Shown here piece by piece: positions 32,880-42,481 of a stretch of DNA of 64,000 nucleotides. A program made the translations under genes and the position numbers. Every line of letters starts with the position of its first letter. The stretch's first letter is position 1. The DNA comes from Cyanobacteria bacterium FACHB-471 (GTDB taxonomy: Bacteria; Cyanobacteriota; Cyanobacteriia; Elainellales; Elainellaceae). Below the pieces are notes generated by a model, which was not told the origin of the DNA, made no database searches, and saw only the letters and a program-made list of their open reading frames with translations. Where the stretch lies: the NCBI GenBank assembly GCA_014695345.1, contig JACJOC010000052.1, positions 62,001 through 126,000 of the forward strand. The letters run 5' to 3'.

Positions 32880-35324
32880 ATGGTTAAGTTAATTGTTCTG
32901 AGTCTCGGAGAAGGAAATTTAAGTAATGGCTTTGCGTCCGTTACGGCTCAGTTGTGGGACGAAAGTGACATCTACCCGATGAAATTTACAGGGCGTTTAG
33001 CCGCAGCTCCTCAGTTGGCCGAACTCTACAGACGGTGGCGATTGCTTTATTTGGCGCTCTATCAACGGTTGGACTTTGGGCTGCGTCTAGAAATTGAGAC
33101 AGCAGATGTTACCAACGTTTCTGAAATCGAACTCAGTGACTTATGTCAGCAGCTATTCGATCAATTGAATCACTGGTTAAATTCAGAGCCGTTTCACAGC
33201 ATTGATCAGTCGCTCCGAACGCAGCTAGCGCCGTCTGATCAGGTGCGATTCATCATTGAAACTAACGATCCCCTACTGCGACATCTACCTTGGCATCTCT
33301 GGCAATTTTTTGAGGATTATCCCAAAGCAGAAATGGCCCTGAGTACATCAAACTATCAACGTCCAAACCGACTACCGACAAACCGGAATTCTCCTGAAGT
33401 TAAGATCTTAGCCATTCTGGGTAACAGTCAAGCAATTGATGTTGAGAAGGATCGCCTCGCCTTAGAGCAACTTGCAAGCGATGCCGAAATTGAGTTTTTA
33501 GTAGAGCCAACGCTGGAAGAGTTAAATGAACACCTCTGGCAAGGCTGGGATATTCTCTTTTACGCAGGTCACAGCTCTAGTGATGATTTTGGGAGTGAGA
33601 AAGGACTACTGCAACTTAATCAAACCGATCGCCTCACCCTTGAACAGTTGAGATACGCGCTGAAACGGGCGATCGCCCAGGGTTTGAAACTTTCTATTTT
33701 CAACTCTTGTGATGGTTTGGGATTAGCCCAATCCCTAGCGGATTTGCACATTGCCCAGGTAATTGTCATGCGGGAGCCTGTACCTGATGAAGTCGCTCAA
33801 ACTTTCTTGCGGCATTTTCTAGCTGCCTTTGCCGGAGGACAACCACTTTATGTCTCAGTGCGAGAGGCACGAGAGCGGCTGCAAGGGCTAGAAGATAACT
33901 ATCCTTGCGCGACGTGGCTACCCATGATTTGCCAGAACCCGGCTGAGTCTCCTCCGAGTTGGCAGAGCTTACGAGGGCAGGTAGACGAAGCTGGATCATC
34001 TCACTTACAGCCTCAACCTCAACCACCTCAAATTCTCCCTACAACTGCAACCCCTTCCCAACCCACAAAACAGCGCCGACAGAGAATCTTTTCAAGAATC
34101 AGGATGGTTTGCCTGGTTAGCGTATTGGCGACCAGCCTGGTAGTGGGTGTGCGATCGCTTGGAGTACTGCAACCCTTTGAGTTGCGGGCATTTGATCAAC
34201 TCATGCAGCTACGTCCCGCTGAGTCGCCCGATAACCGTCTGCTTGTTATCACCATTGATGATGCAGATGTGCAATATCAGGAGCAGAGAGGTATGCAGCG
34301 AAAAGGATCCCTTTCTGACCAGGCATTTGCTCAACTGCTGCAAAAACTAGAGCCGCATCAGCCCCGCATCATTGCTTCAGACATTTATCATGAGTTTGAG
34401 TTTGAACCGAGTTTGGCAGCCTATTTAGAGCAACGCGAAAACATCATTAGTGTTTGTCGAATGGGTCAAGCAGATGATGAGCAAATTCTGCCGCCACCGG
34501 ATATGCCAGCCGAGCGTTTAGGGTTCACCAATTCAGTGCTTGACCCCGATAACGTAATTCGTCGCCATCTATTGGGAATGGCATCGGACTCATACTGTCC
34601 GACCAACCAGTCCCTTAGTTTGCGAGCGGCAACAGCCTATTTAGAACAGTTAAAGGTGCTGCCGCTACAGTTTACAGAAGCTGGCGTGCTACAGGTTGGA
34701 GGGTTTTCCTTTCCAAAACTAGAATTCAATACAGGCGGATATCAACTCTCGACTGCTGAGGCAAACGGATATCAGACGCTGCTCAATTACCGCTCGGCTG
34801 CTTTCACCCAGATTCCGCTTCGACAAATCTTGGATGGTTCGCTTGGCAACTCACAGCTTGCAGAACTGGTTAAAGATCGCATTATTTTAATTGGAGTCAC
34901 GATAGACAACGTTGATTCACATCCAACGCCCTATCGAAGCGGGCTTGTTCAAGCTGAAATGCCAGGGGTTGTGATTCAGGCGCACATGATTAGCCAAATC
35001 ATTAGTGCTGTTCTCGAACAGCGATCGCTCCTATGGTGGTTACCGCAGGGGCTTGAAGCCGTTTGGATTGGGTTCTGGGCTTGGATTGGAGGAATGCTGG
35101 TGTGGATGTGGCGATCGCCTCTCTTCCTAAATTATTCACTCTCAAGAACAACAAACATGGCTACCCTAAAGTTAGGACTCTCAGTTTGTTTGAGTCTTGT
35201 CATCTTACATGGAGTGTGTTTTATGTTTCTGCTGTGGGGTGGCTGGTTGCCCCTGGTTCCTGCTGCTCTTGCGCTAATCATTTCAAGCGGAGGTGTAGCG
35301 ACTCAAATAAGACGATTAAGATAA
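32880..35324 (+). CDS. CHAT-domain protein with CHASE2 sensor and C-terminal membrane helices
   Basis: An 814-residue protein. The N-terminal CHAT domain has His231 (FYAGHSSS) and Cys277 (FNSCDGLG). After a Pro/Gln-rich linker there is a transmembrane helix (~405-425), then an extracytoplasmic CHASE2 domain (~430-690, ELRAFDQLMQLRP, LVITIDDADVQYQ, LVKDRIILIGVT), then three helices at the C-terminus (WIGFWAWIGGMLVWMW, LKLGLSVCLSLVILHG, LVPAALALIISSG). A sensor outside would thus control a cytosolic caspase-like domain. The ATG at 32880 follows a GTG by one codon; either could start. It is co-directional with sigma and DUF1822. Confidence 0.92.
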   Translation: MVKLIVLSLGEGNLSNGFASVTAQLWDESDIYPMKFTGRLAAAPQLAELYRRWRLLYLALYQRLDFGLRLEIETADVTNVSEIELSDLCQQLFDQLNHWLNSEPFHSIDQSLRTQLAPSDQVRFIIETNDPLLRHLPWHLWQFFEDYPKAEMALSTSNYQRPNRLPTNRNSPEVKILAILGNSQAIDVEKDRLALEQLASDAEIEFLVEPTLEELNEHLWQGWDILFYAGHSSSDDFGSEKGLLQLNQTDRLTLEQLRYALKRAIAQGLKLSIFNSCDGLGLAQSLADLHIAQVIVMREPVPDEVAQTFLRHFLAAFAGGQPLYVSVREARERLQGLEDNYPCATWLPMICQNPAESPPSWQSLRGQVDEAGSSHLQPQPQPPQILPTTATPSQPTKQRRQRIFSRIRMVCLVSVLATSLVVGVRSLGVLQPFELRAFDQLMQLRPAESPDNRLLVITIDDADVQYQEQRGMQRKGSLSDQAFAQLLQKLEPHQPRIIASDIYHEFEFEPSLAAYLEQRENIISVCRMGQADDEQILPPPDMPAERLGFTNSVLDPDNVIRRHLLGMASDSYCPTNQSLSLRAATAYLEQLKVLPLQFTEAGVLQVGGFSFPKLEFNTGGYQLSTAEANGYQTLLNYRSAAFTQIPLRQILDGSLGNSQLAELVKDRIILIGVTIDNVDSHPTPYRSGLVQAEMPGVVIQAHMISQIISAVLEQRSLLWWLPQGLEAVWIGFWAWIGGMLVWMWRSPLFLNYSLSRTTNMATLKLGLSVCLSLVILHGVCFMFLLWGGWLPLVPAALALIISSGGVATQIRRLR

Positions 35325-35359
35325 CAAAATCTTTAGACCTCGTTCCTAAGTAGAGCCTT

Positions 35360-35501
35360 GTACGGAATCCATCTCGTAAAGAAGCACTATTTGGTGTACG
35401 GGCGAAGCATTCGGCAAAAGAATTGTGCTTCAGTGACAGGGATTGTGACCGAATGCTTCGCTCCTACCGATACCGCTGCTCTACAGACGGATTTGGTATT
35501 A
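35360..35501. repeat. MITE-like palindromic element, copy 2
   Basis: About 142 bp matching the element at 13293-13432. Shared features are AAGAAGCACTATT, the arms GGGCGAAGCATTCGG / CCGAATGCTTCGCTC, and the right end ACAGACGGATTTGGTAT; the left end TACGGAATCCATCTCGTA is roughly its inverse. It lies 36 bp after the CHAT-CHASE2 stop and may also end that transcript. Confidence 0.8.
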
Positions 35502-35568
35502 GGAGGCTAATAAGATTAAATAACTCACTTATATTACGAACTTAAAATTGAGTAATTCCCCTAAAATC

Positions 35569-36432
35569 ATGAGTAAGATCCTATTACTTCACCGTACATT
35601 CTGGATTTCTGCATTAGCTGTCGCGTTGACAGGAGTAGCGCTACAGCCCGTGTTAGTTTGGGCACAGCCAGTTGATTCCTCCAGCCCTGTAAGATCTGAA
35701 CCATTGTTTGAACCATTGATTTTTAACTTCTCAAGTCAAACGGATGGCTTTGAGAACACAGGCAGACCTGCCCGTCAAACCTCAACGGGTTCTCGCTCTC
35801 CTGGCTCTTGTTTAAGTCGATTGATTGCGTTAGTACCCGGTAGCGAACCTCTCATCACTCAAACGCAGAGCTGTTCTGAGCCAAACTCACTATTAGCGCT
35901 GACCGTCGATGACACCCCTACTTTCTGGTTTTATTTGCCGCCTGAATTGAGCAATTCTGCTGTCTCCGCAAAATTTGTGCTGCTAGATCAAAACCATCGC
36001 CCCATTTATACGGAGCAGGTTTCCCTCAATGGTGAATCTGGAATTATTGGCGTTCAATTAACTCACTCTCTGGAGGTGAATCAGGTTCATCGCTGGGTTT
36101 TTCAAGTTGAGTTGACTGGGGAACCGGGACAAGGTCCCGCCGTAGAAGGATTTGTTGAACGGATTCAGCCCGATTCAGCGCTAAACCGTCAGCTTGCAGC
36201 AGCAACATCTCCCCAAGAGCGAATTAGAGTTTACGCCGAGCATGGAGTCTGGCATGATGCGCTGACTGAGGCAACAGCATTGCGTCCCACTCACTCAAGT
36301 TCTGCAACGCAGACTAGCTTAAATTCTGCAACACCGACTGATTGGACGAGTTTGCTCGACTCCGTTGGGCTGGGGGCGATCGCCCATTTTCCTTTGCTAG
36401 ACTGCTGCACCTCACAGCCAGTTTCCGACTAA
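35569..36432 (+). CDS. Secreted DUF928 family protein, second copy
   Basis: A 287-residue protein with a signal peptide (about 1-32, ending VLVWAQP) and the DUF928 core: SCLSRLIALVPGSEPL, TPTFWFYLPPEL, AKFVLLDQN, then RIRVYAEHGVWHDALTEATAL and LLDSVGLGAIAHFPLL. It is larger than the copy at 4205 because of an inserted Ser/Thr-rich segment (~245-270). ATG 35569 is preferred to an in-frame TTG at 35548. Its 3' end overlaps the convergent CHAT-TPR gene by 21 bp, which is unusual for cyanobacterial neighbours. Confidence 0.85.
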   Translation: MSKILLLHRTFWISALAVALTGVALQPVLVWAQPVDSSSPVRSEPLFEPLIFNFSSQTDGFENTGRPARQTSTGSRSPGSCLSRLIALVPGSEPLITQTQSCSEPNSLLALTVDDTPTFWFYLPPELSNSAVSAKFVLLDQNHRPIYTEQVSLNGESGIIGVQLTHSLEVNQVHRWVFQVELTGEPGQGPAVEGFVERIQPDSALNRQLAAATSPQERIRVYAEHGVWHDALTEATALRPTHSSSATQTSLNSATPTDWTSLLDSVGLGAIAHFPLLDCCTSQPVSD

Positions 36433-39078
36433 GACGTAAGGCGACCAAAAGAGGGGTTCTGGATAGCCAGATTGAATCAGCGCAACTTGGGCGCGGCGGA
36501 GTGCTTCGGCTCGGGTGATGGGCGTACCTGAACTGGATAACTCCTGGTAAAAGCGACTGATTAGCTCAGCCGTAGCTCGATCATCAATGTTCCACAATGT
36601 GGCGAGTGTACTGCGTGCGCCCGATTGCACAGCGATTCCAGCTAATCCTAATGTGGCACGATTATCACCATCGGCAGTTTGACAGGCACTTAAGATGAGT
36701 AATTCGATCGCCTCTGTGCTGCTTTGGTCCCGACGCTGCAAGATGCTGCTGAGTGTGTTGACATCAATTTGACCATCCCAGGCTAAGACAAAAGTTTGCT
36801 GTGGGTCAGAACTAAACTGCCCGTGTGTTGCGAGGTGAACCACAGAAAACGGCTCAGTGCTAACCTGTTCTTCCAGCGCTGCTTGAGTAAACTCCTGATT
36901 TAGAAAGACTTCACTCGGAATCTGAGCCTGAATGACTTGCAGTTCTGTCTCTACGTTTTGAAGAGGAGTAAAGTTTTGGTGAGGCGGAAAGTTACTTCTA
37001 ACCTCAGAAAGCCCAAAAGTCAAAGCATTGAGCCGAATTTTGGTGAGTGGTTCAGGAGCAAATAATTGCAAGCTAGGAGTGAGGGCGATCGCATACTGTT
37101 CAACCAAATACTGCTGCCCATCATGCAGTGCCGCCATTGGTACATTACGTAATGCAGCATCTAAAACAAACACCAGTGTTTCTACATTGCTTGCTGCGAG
37201 TGCTGAACTAAACGGACGGATCAGCCAGTCATAAACCTGTTGCGATAAAGCCTCTCCTTCTGGAGACACATACTGTCGTCCCAGTTCTTGTCGTAATTGG
37301 TCTAAGGTTTGCTCAACCTCAGTTTGGGCGATCGCATTGATGTGAATCTGTAGCTGCCCCGTTTCTGGCAACCTCAAGATTACTGCTAGCTGATTGGGCA
37401 AAATGATTGGGTAAAAAATTGCTGCCGTTGGATCAACCTGAGGAATGTCTGTGGCGATCGCCAAATTACAGCGCAGAAAGTTCTCCAATTCACTCACCTG
37501 AAGGGCATTCACCTGTCGAATCGCTTGTTCAAGATAATCTTGCCTCACCTCATCGTTGCCACTTGTGATCAACAGTTCCACCAGTTCTCGGTAGACAGGT
37601 TCCACATCATCTCGAAAGGAGAACTGCACCTCTGAATCGACAGAGAGTAAATCATTGCGAACCAGGTTAAGATTCTCAACCGCAGTTTGATAAGCGGCGA
37701 TCGCCCTCTCCTCTTCCCCCCGCTGCTTTAGCAACCGTCCTAACTGCCACTGCCACCGATAAGCAAGGTCAGGGACATTAATCCGTTGAGCAATGAACAC
37801 TGCTTCCTGGGTCAAATCCTCCGCCTCGCTCCAGCGTTGATGACGTTCATTGACCTCCCCTAACACCCCCAGCGCATACGCCTCCGCCCTTGAATCCTCT
37901 AACTCCCTAGCCTGCTGCACCGCTGTATTCAGCAGTTCAACCACCTGATCAAACCCCTCCCCAATCCCTACTTCCCAATCTCTACCTCTCATCATGCTCT
38001 CAGCCACATCAATCCGAGCATAAACCGCTCTACGACTGGGCAGCAGATCTGCGAGCTGCTGTAGAATTTGAGGAAACAAGTCCTCAGCCGTGTTGCCCCC
38101 TTCACCTGCCAGCTGTTCATCTTCTAGCTGTTCATTTTCTAGCAAGAGGCTAAACTGACGCAGTTGAGCCGAGATTCGCGGTAGGGGTGCAGGTGCCGTC
38201 TCAGCAGCCTGCTGGTAAAACGTTAAAGCAGCCGGATAGTCTTGTTGCGTCCGAGCAACATCACCGAGGCTAAGTAAGGTGTCACTCACGGCTTGAGAGT
38301 CTGAAATTGATTCTGCGATCGCAAAACTTTGCTGCAACACCTGTTGCGCTCCCTCCGGATTGCCCATGACTCGCAAAACATTACCTAAACTCCGTAGCCC
38401 AGTCACTTTCAGCGCAGAATCGGGCTGGCTTTGCAGCGTTTGCTCGACTTCACGCAACTGCTCCTGTGCCTGACGATAAAATCCTAGACTTTGCAGCGCT
38501 TGAGCCTGGTTGATCTGGTTGCGAGTGAGTAGAGTTTCGTCACCTAACTGAGTGTAAATATCAGCCGCCTGCTGCCAAGTTTCAACCGCAGATTCAGCCT
38601 GTCCGCGTGATAGATACAAACGACCCTGCACATCTAGAGCCTGAGCCAGAATGGGCGATCGCTCCCGCTGATAGGAATCAGAAGTGAGAAGGGCGATCGC
38701 CTGCTGAATTGATCCCTCCGCTTCATCCCACCGTCCAAGCTGCTGATAAGCCAGAGAAAGGTTACTCAACACCATTGCCTGTCCCAACTCATCTCCCGTG
38801 GATTGGAAGGCGATCGCTGCCCGTTGCCAAACTGAAACTGATTCGGCAAACTGTTCTGTCTGATAGAATTGCCGCCCCTGCTGGTCTAGCATTTCTGCAT
38901 CAGGCAAACTTTGAACCACTAAATTCTCAGTGATGACATGGGCGAAAGTTGGTAGAATCGCTGCTCCCAAAAATAGAGCTGCTAACAACAGTACTGTGAT
39001 CAAACGCTTGACTTTTACTTGCCTATATCTCAGCAAGCGTCGAAGTAAGCGGAACCTTTTGGAGTGGCTGCTTCTCAT
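36412..39078 (-). CDS. CHAT-domain protein with TPR repeats and N-terminal membrane anchor
   Basis: An 888-residue protein. The start at 39078 is decided by GGAGGAAAG seven bases upstream; the longer frame to 39273 would overlap the TPS gene and has no such site. A signal-anchor (~28-50) follows a very basic N-terminus (MRSSHSKRFRLLRRLLRYRQ). TPR repeats fill about 60-480, and the C-terminal CHAT domain (~600-888) has His752 (LATHGQF) and Cys799 (LSACQT), then GLAGIAVQSGARSTLATLW and PYVLVGNWL. Orientation of the CHAT domain is uncertain: with a cleaved signal it would be exported, beside the exoproteins encoded just upstream in the same operon. Confidence 0.9.
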   Translation of the reverse strand: MRSSHSKRFRLLRRLLRYRQVKVKRLITVLLLAALFLGAAILPTFAHVITENLVVQSLPDAEMLDQQGRQFYQTEQFAESVSVWQRAAIAFQSTGDELGQAMVLSNLSLAYQQLGRWDEAEGSIQQAIALLTSDSYQRERSPILAQALDVQGRLYLSRGQAESAVETWQQAADIYTQLGDETLLTRNQINQAQALQSLGFYRQAQEQLREVEQTLQSQPDSALKVTGLRSLGNVLRVMGNPEGAQQVLQQSFAIAESISDSQAVSDTLLSLGDVARTQQDYPAALTFYQQAAETAPAPLPRISAQLRQFSLLLENEQLEDEQLAGEGGNTAEDLFPQILQQLADLLPSRRAVYARIDVAESMMRGRDWEVGIGEGFDQVVELLNTAVQQARELEDSRAEAYALGVLGEVNERHQRWSEAEDLTQEAVFIAQRINVPDLAYRWQWQLGRLLKQRGEEERAIAAYQTAVENLNLVRNDLLSVDSEVQFSFRDDVEPVYRELVELLITSGNDEVRQDYLEQAIRQVNALQVSELENFLRCNLAIATDIPQVDPTAAIFYPIILPNQLAVILRLPETGQLQIHINAIAQTEVEQTLDQLRQELGRQYVSPEGEALSQQVYDWLIRPFSSALAASNVETLVFVLDAALRNVPMAALHDGQQYLVEQYAIALTPSLQLFAPEPLTKIRLNALTFGLSEVRSNFPPHQNFTPLQNVETELQVIQAQIPSEVFLNQEFTQAALEEQVSTEPFSVVHLATHGQFSSDPQQTFVLAWDGQIDVNTLSSILQRRDQSSTEAIELLILSACQTADGDNRATLGLAGIAVQSGARSTLATLWNIDDRATAELISRFYQELSSSGTPITRAEALRRAQVALIQSGYPEPLFWSPYVLVGNWL

Positions 39079-39115
39079 CTTCTTTCCTCCATTCCAAAAC
39101 AACTTATTCAAGTAC

Positions 39116-42100
39116 TTAGCAGCCAGCTGAATTCTGCCATGAATGCTGAGGTGTGACAGTAGGGACCATTGCAGTGAGAATAATTTCCCCTCTGGTACCC
39201 ACAGTCCAACCTTGAGCCTCGACCAGTGAAGGAGTTCTCGCTTCTCTAAGATCTTCCAGCTGAATATTCCCAACCTGATATTCAGATTCAGAATAGGGTG
39301 TCACCAAATCAACTTGAATCGCATCACCGCTGACTACTTCACTTGGGCTAGGCGGCAACCCACCACGACCCGTCACTACAAATTCACTTTGTTGGTCGGT
39401 TGCTACCTGTCCTCCTGTAGGCGGGCAAGCTTGAGCAATTTGATTAGAGGCATCTATTACACCATCTGGCAGTTCAGCAAGTCCTCTACTAGGGTCAACA
39501 TCTGGTCTATTGATAGATACTTCACCATCGATTCCAAACTCCGAGCTGACAGTGATATCACTCAGTAACGTTTGACTTTCCCGAAACTCGATACCAAAGA
39601 TACCTTGAGTTGTGATATCAATATTCCCGCCGCTTCCCTCAAAGGCATTTGCGGCAATGTCACTATCTTCTGTAGGAATAGCAACAATCAGGTCAGAATC
39701 AACATTGATATCTCCACCATTTCCTCCACCTTGTTGGATACCAGCAGTAGCAGAGATCTGGCTGTCGCGGCGTAGGAGCAACAAGTCTATATCTTGAAGG
39801 TTAATATCTCCACCTTCACCAAACGCGGTTTCAGCAATAATCCTTGCTTCATTATCGAGTGAAACAGAACTAGCTAGAATAGTCAGATCTCCCGCACTTC
39901 CTCTTCCCTGACTGCTTACAGTGACCTCTGCCCCATCTTGGAGCAACAATCGCCTCACGGTCATGCTTAGGCTTCCACCTTGAGCAGTAGAAGCATCAGA
40001 AGTGTTTGCAAAGACTCCACTTGCAGGACTCACGGATGCAATTTCTCCGAACTCAGCAAGGCGATCAAAGTAAGTTGTATCAGTTCCTGCAAATATAGCT
40101 CTGTCAGATATATTCAGGTCGATATTGCCTGCTCTGCCACCACTGAGACTACTGGTTACAATCTGTCCGCCATTAGTTGCTTCAAGGGAATCAGCATTGA
40201 TGGTGATATCACCACCGCGATCGCCACTTAAAGTTCGAGCATTAATAACTGCACCTTCTGAGAGCCGCAAATCAGAACCATGAATTGTGATATCACCTGC
40301 CCGCCCAATTGCTCCACTCTCGGTACTAGAAGCTATTTCGCTGATTGCTCCCTCAGGACTAACCCCTACGAGCTGTACAACATCAGAAACATCAATCCAA
40401 ACATCTCCCCCTCTACCCTGTCCTTGAATGCGAGTATTGAGCAAAGAACCGTCGTCTAGAGTAAGTGATTCAGCGTGAATATGAATGTCACCCCCTCGAC
40501 CCACTCCTCTAGGTTCTACTCCCGTCGAGAGAACACTGCTGCTCAAAGAAATGAAATCATCCACCTGAATTATCAAATCTCCAGCGTTCCCTTGTGCATT
40601 CGTATTAGTTCTTAATATGGATTCAAAGCCACCAGAGAGCAATTCCCCTGTTAAAGTCAGTGACTCAGCTTGAATCACAATATCACCACCATTACCAACT
40701 GCTCTAGACCCTGGAACACCAGGAGCACCAGACTCCACAGCCGTTTGAACAGCACTACTAATAATAGACACAGAATCATCAGCTCGGATGAATATTGATC
40801 CGGCATCTCCTTGTCCAAATGTGCTTGCACCTAAACTGCTTCCGCCCAGAAAAGAGATAGAGCCATTTTCAGACTCGATTCGAATATTACCTCCCTGTCC
40901 TACCCCAGTGGATAAAACTTCTGCTAAAATGTTGCTCCCTCGTACATAAACAGAATCTCTCACTTGAATTGAGATGTTGCCGCTATTGCCTTGTCCGCTA
41001 GTATCATTGAACAGGAAAGAAAAGTTGCGTAGGGAAAAAGAATTAGCCTCGATACTAATATCACCTGCATCACCAATCGCCGCTTCTACATTGCTGGATA
41101 TGGATGAGAGAACAAGAGAGACAGAATCGTCAACCCGAATAGAAATGTCTCCAGCATCTCCTCGCTCGGCCGTATTCGTAAATACTTGAGCGTTATCCCG
41201 CAGAAAAAGTGAGTTGGCTTGAATATTAATGTTGCCCCCCTGTCCTACTGCCCCTAGCGTCGGAAGCCCTGAATCTGCAAGTAAATAGTCTCCTACTTGA
41301 TTAACAATTGAGCTCCTTGCAATGTTCATTGTGCCTGTTGCGTCAAGTGTGATATCACCCGCTTGAGCGTTAATAGAGCCTTGTCCATCACCGATTCCTG
41401 CTCGAAGCTCACTGTTGCTCAAAAGATTAATATTTCGACCTGCTACAAGAATATCACCGTCGTTTCCAGCAGTGACATTCACTAAAGATCGACTGAGTGA
41501 AATATCTGCTCTTGATACAAAGTCAGGCAAGTTGAGATGTAAACGTTCACTGTTGGCTACAAGTCCTACTGTTGCAGGTTCAGAAACTCCAGCCAATTCA
41601 ATTCGCCCTCCCGGAGCGACTAAACTTCCACCCGTAACAATGACATCTCCTCCCAAAAGTATTAAACTTCGTGCCTCTAGAACTTGTAAACCCTGGCTAT
41701 AAAGTCTTTCATAGAGAGGGTATGAACTTGACCCGGTAAACCCACCTGCATTGACTTGAATAGATTGGGCAGTAAGTTGATTGAAAAGGAAAGCCGAGGG
41801 TGAAATAGTCAACAGTTCAAGATTGGTTGGAAAATTAGAAGCACTAAAGACTCCGCGATCGCCAAACTCTAAAGCATCTGCTGTTGTTGCAACAAATGAA
41901 CCTCCTACATCGAGACGAGCACCAGCACCAAAAACAATGCCGTTTGGATTGATCAAAAACAAGTTAGCACTGCCCGTTGCACCAGGCACCCCAACTCCTA
42001 ACCTTCCTAAGATGTCAGAAGAGTCATTACCAGTAACTCGACTGATGATATTCCTAACTCCAGGATCTTCAAAGTAAATCCCTCGTCCCTCACGAACATT

Positions 42101-42328
42101 GAACTCTACGAAGCTGTGAAAGAGGTTGTTGCCTCGTCGAGTGCCACCCTGAATTTGATCGATGGAAGGAGTGAGTGCTTCCACTCTGGTTCCAACATCA
42201 CGCCCAGGAAGCGTGTCAGGTGTGAGATTAAGTTGGGCAGAGGCAGGAGTATTAATGCTGGCGATCGCCCCACTCATGCACCAGATTGCTAGCCTTGTCC
42301 AATTCCAGTGCTTTCTTTGAACTATCAT
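39116..42328 (-). CDS. TPS-type filamentous haemagglutinin-like exoprotein 1
   Basis: A 1070-residue secreted protein. The signal peptide spans ~1-32 (ending ASA before QLNLTPDT). The N-terminal two-partner-secretion domain (~33-270) has IQGGTRRGNNLFHSF, then NLFLINPNGIVFGAGARLDVG, the NPNGI motif of TpsA proteins. The rest is a long beta-helix of short repeats rich in GDI and SVSLS-type strands (GDAGDISIRVDDSVSL and similar). The C-terminus has ACPPTGG, VTGRGGLPPSP and a last Cys. It needs an outer-membrane TpsB partner, not found here. AGGGCAACGGTT precedes the ATG; a longer frame to 42379 lacks a signal. Likely an adhesin or matrix protein. Confidence 0.88.
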   Translation of the reverse strand: MIVQRKHWNWTRLAIWCMSGAIASINTPASAQLNLTPDTLPGRDVGTRVEALTPSIDQIQGGTRRGNNLFHSFVEFNVREGRGIYFEDPGVRNIISRVTGNDSSDILGRLGVGVPGATGSANLFLINPNGIVFGAGARLDVGGSFVATTADALEFGDRGVFSASNFPTNLELLTISPSAFLFNQLTAQSIQVNAGGFTGSSSYPLYERLYSQGLQVLEARSLILLGGDVIVTGGSLVAPGGRIELAGVSEPATVGLVANSERLHLNLPDFVSRADISLSRSLVNVTAGNDGDILVAGRNINLLSNSELRAGIGDGQGSINAQAGDITLDATGTMNIARSSIVNQVGDYLLADSGLPTLGAVGQGGNINIQANSLFLRDNAQVFTNTAERGDAGDISIRVDDSVSLVLSSISSNVEAAIGDAGDISIEANSFSLRNFSFLFNDTSGQGNSGNISIQVRDSVYVRGSNILAEVLSTGVGQGGNIRIESENGSISFLGGSSLGASTFGQGDAGSIFIRADDSVSIISSAVQTAVESGAPGVPGSRAVGNGGDIVIQAESLTLTGELLSGGFESILRTNTNAQGNAGDLIIQVDDFISLSSSVLSTGVEPRGVGRGGDIHIHAESLTLDDGSLLNTRIQGQGRGGDVWIDVSDVVQLVGVSPEGAISEIASSTESGAIGRAGDITIHGSDLRLSEGAVINARTLSGDRGGDITINADSLEATNGGQIVTSSLSGGRAGNIDLNISDRAIFAGTDTTYFDRLAEFGEIASVSPASGVFANTSDASTAQGGSLSMTVRRLLLQDGAEVTVSSQGRGSAGDLTILASSVSLDNEARIIAETAFGEGGDINLQDIDLLLLRRDSQISATAGIQQGGGNGGDINVDSDLIVAIPTEDSDIAANAFEGSGGNIDITTQGIFGIEFRESQTLLSDITVSSEFGIDGEVSINRPDVDPSRGLAELPDGVIDASNQIAQACPPTGGQVATDQQSEFVVTGRGGLPPSPSEVVSGDAIQVDLVTPYSESEYQVGNIQLEDLREARTPSLVEAQGWTVGTRGEIILTAMVPTVTPQHSWQNSAGC

Positions 42329-42481
42329 AACCGTTGCCCTGTCAGGAACTCTATCAACTGAGCAGATGCAGCCTGACACTAAGCAGGATAAGTCGGAAAG
42401 TTATCTGTGAGCCACTGTTACTGTTACGAATGGTTGCGATCGCTATGCTTCCATCATTTGCAAAATTAAATAGCGGAATTC

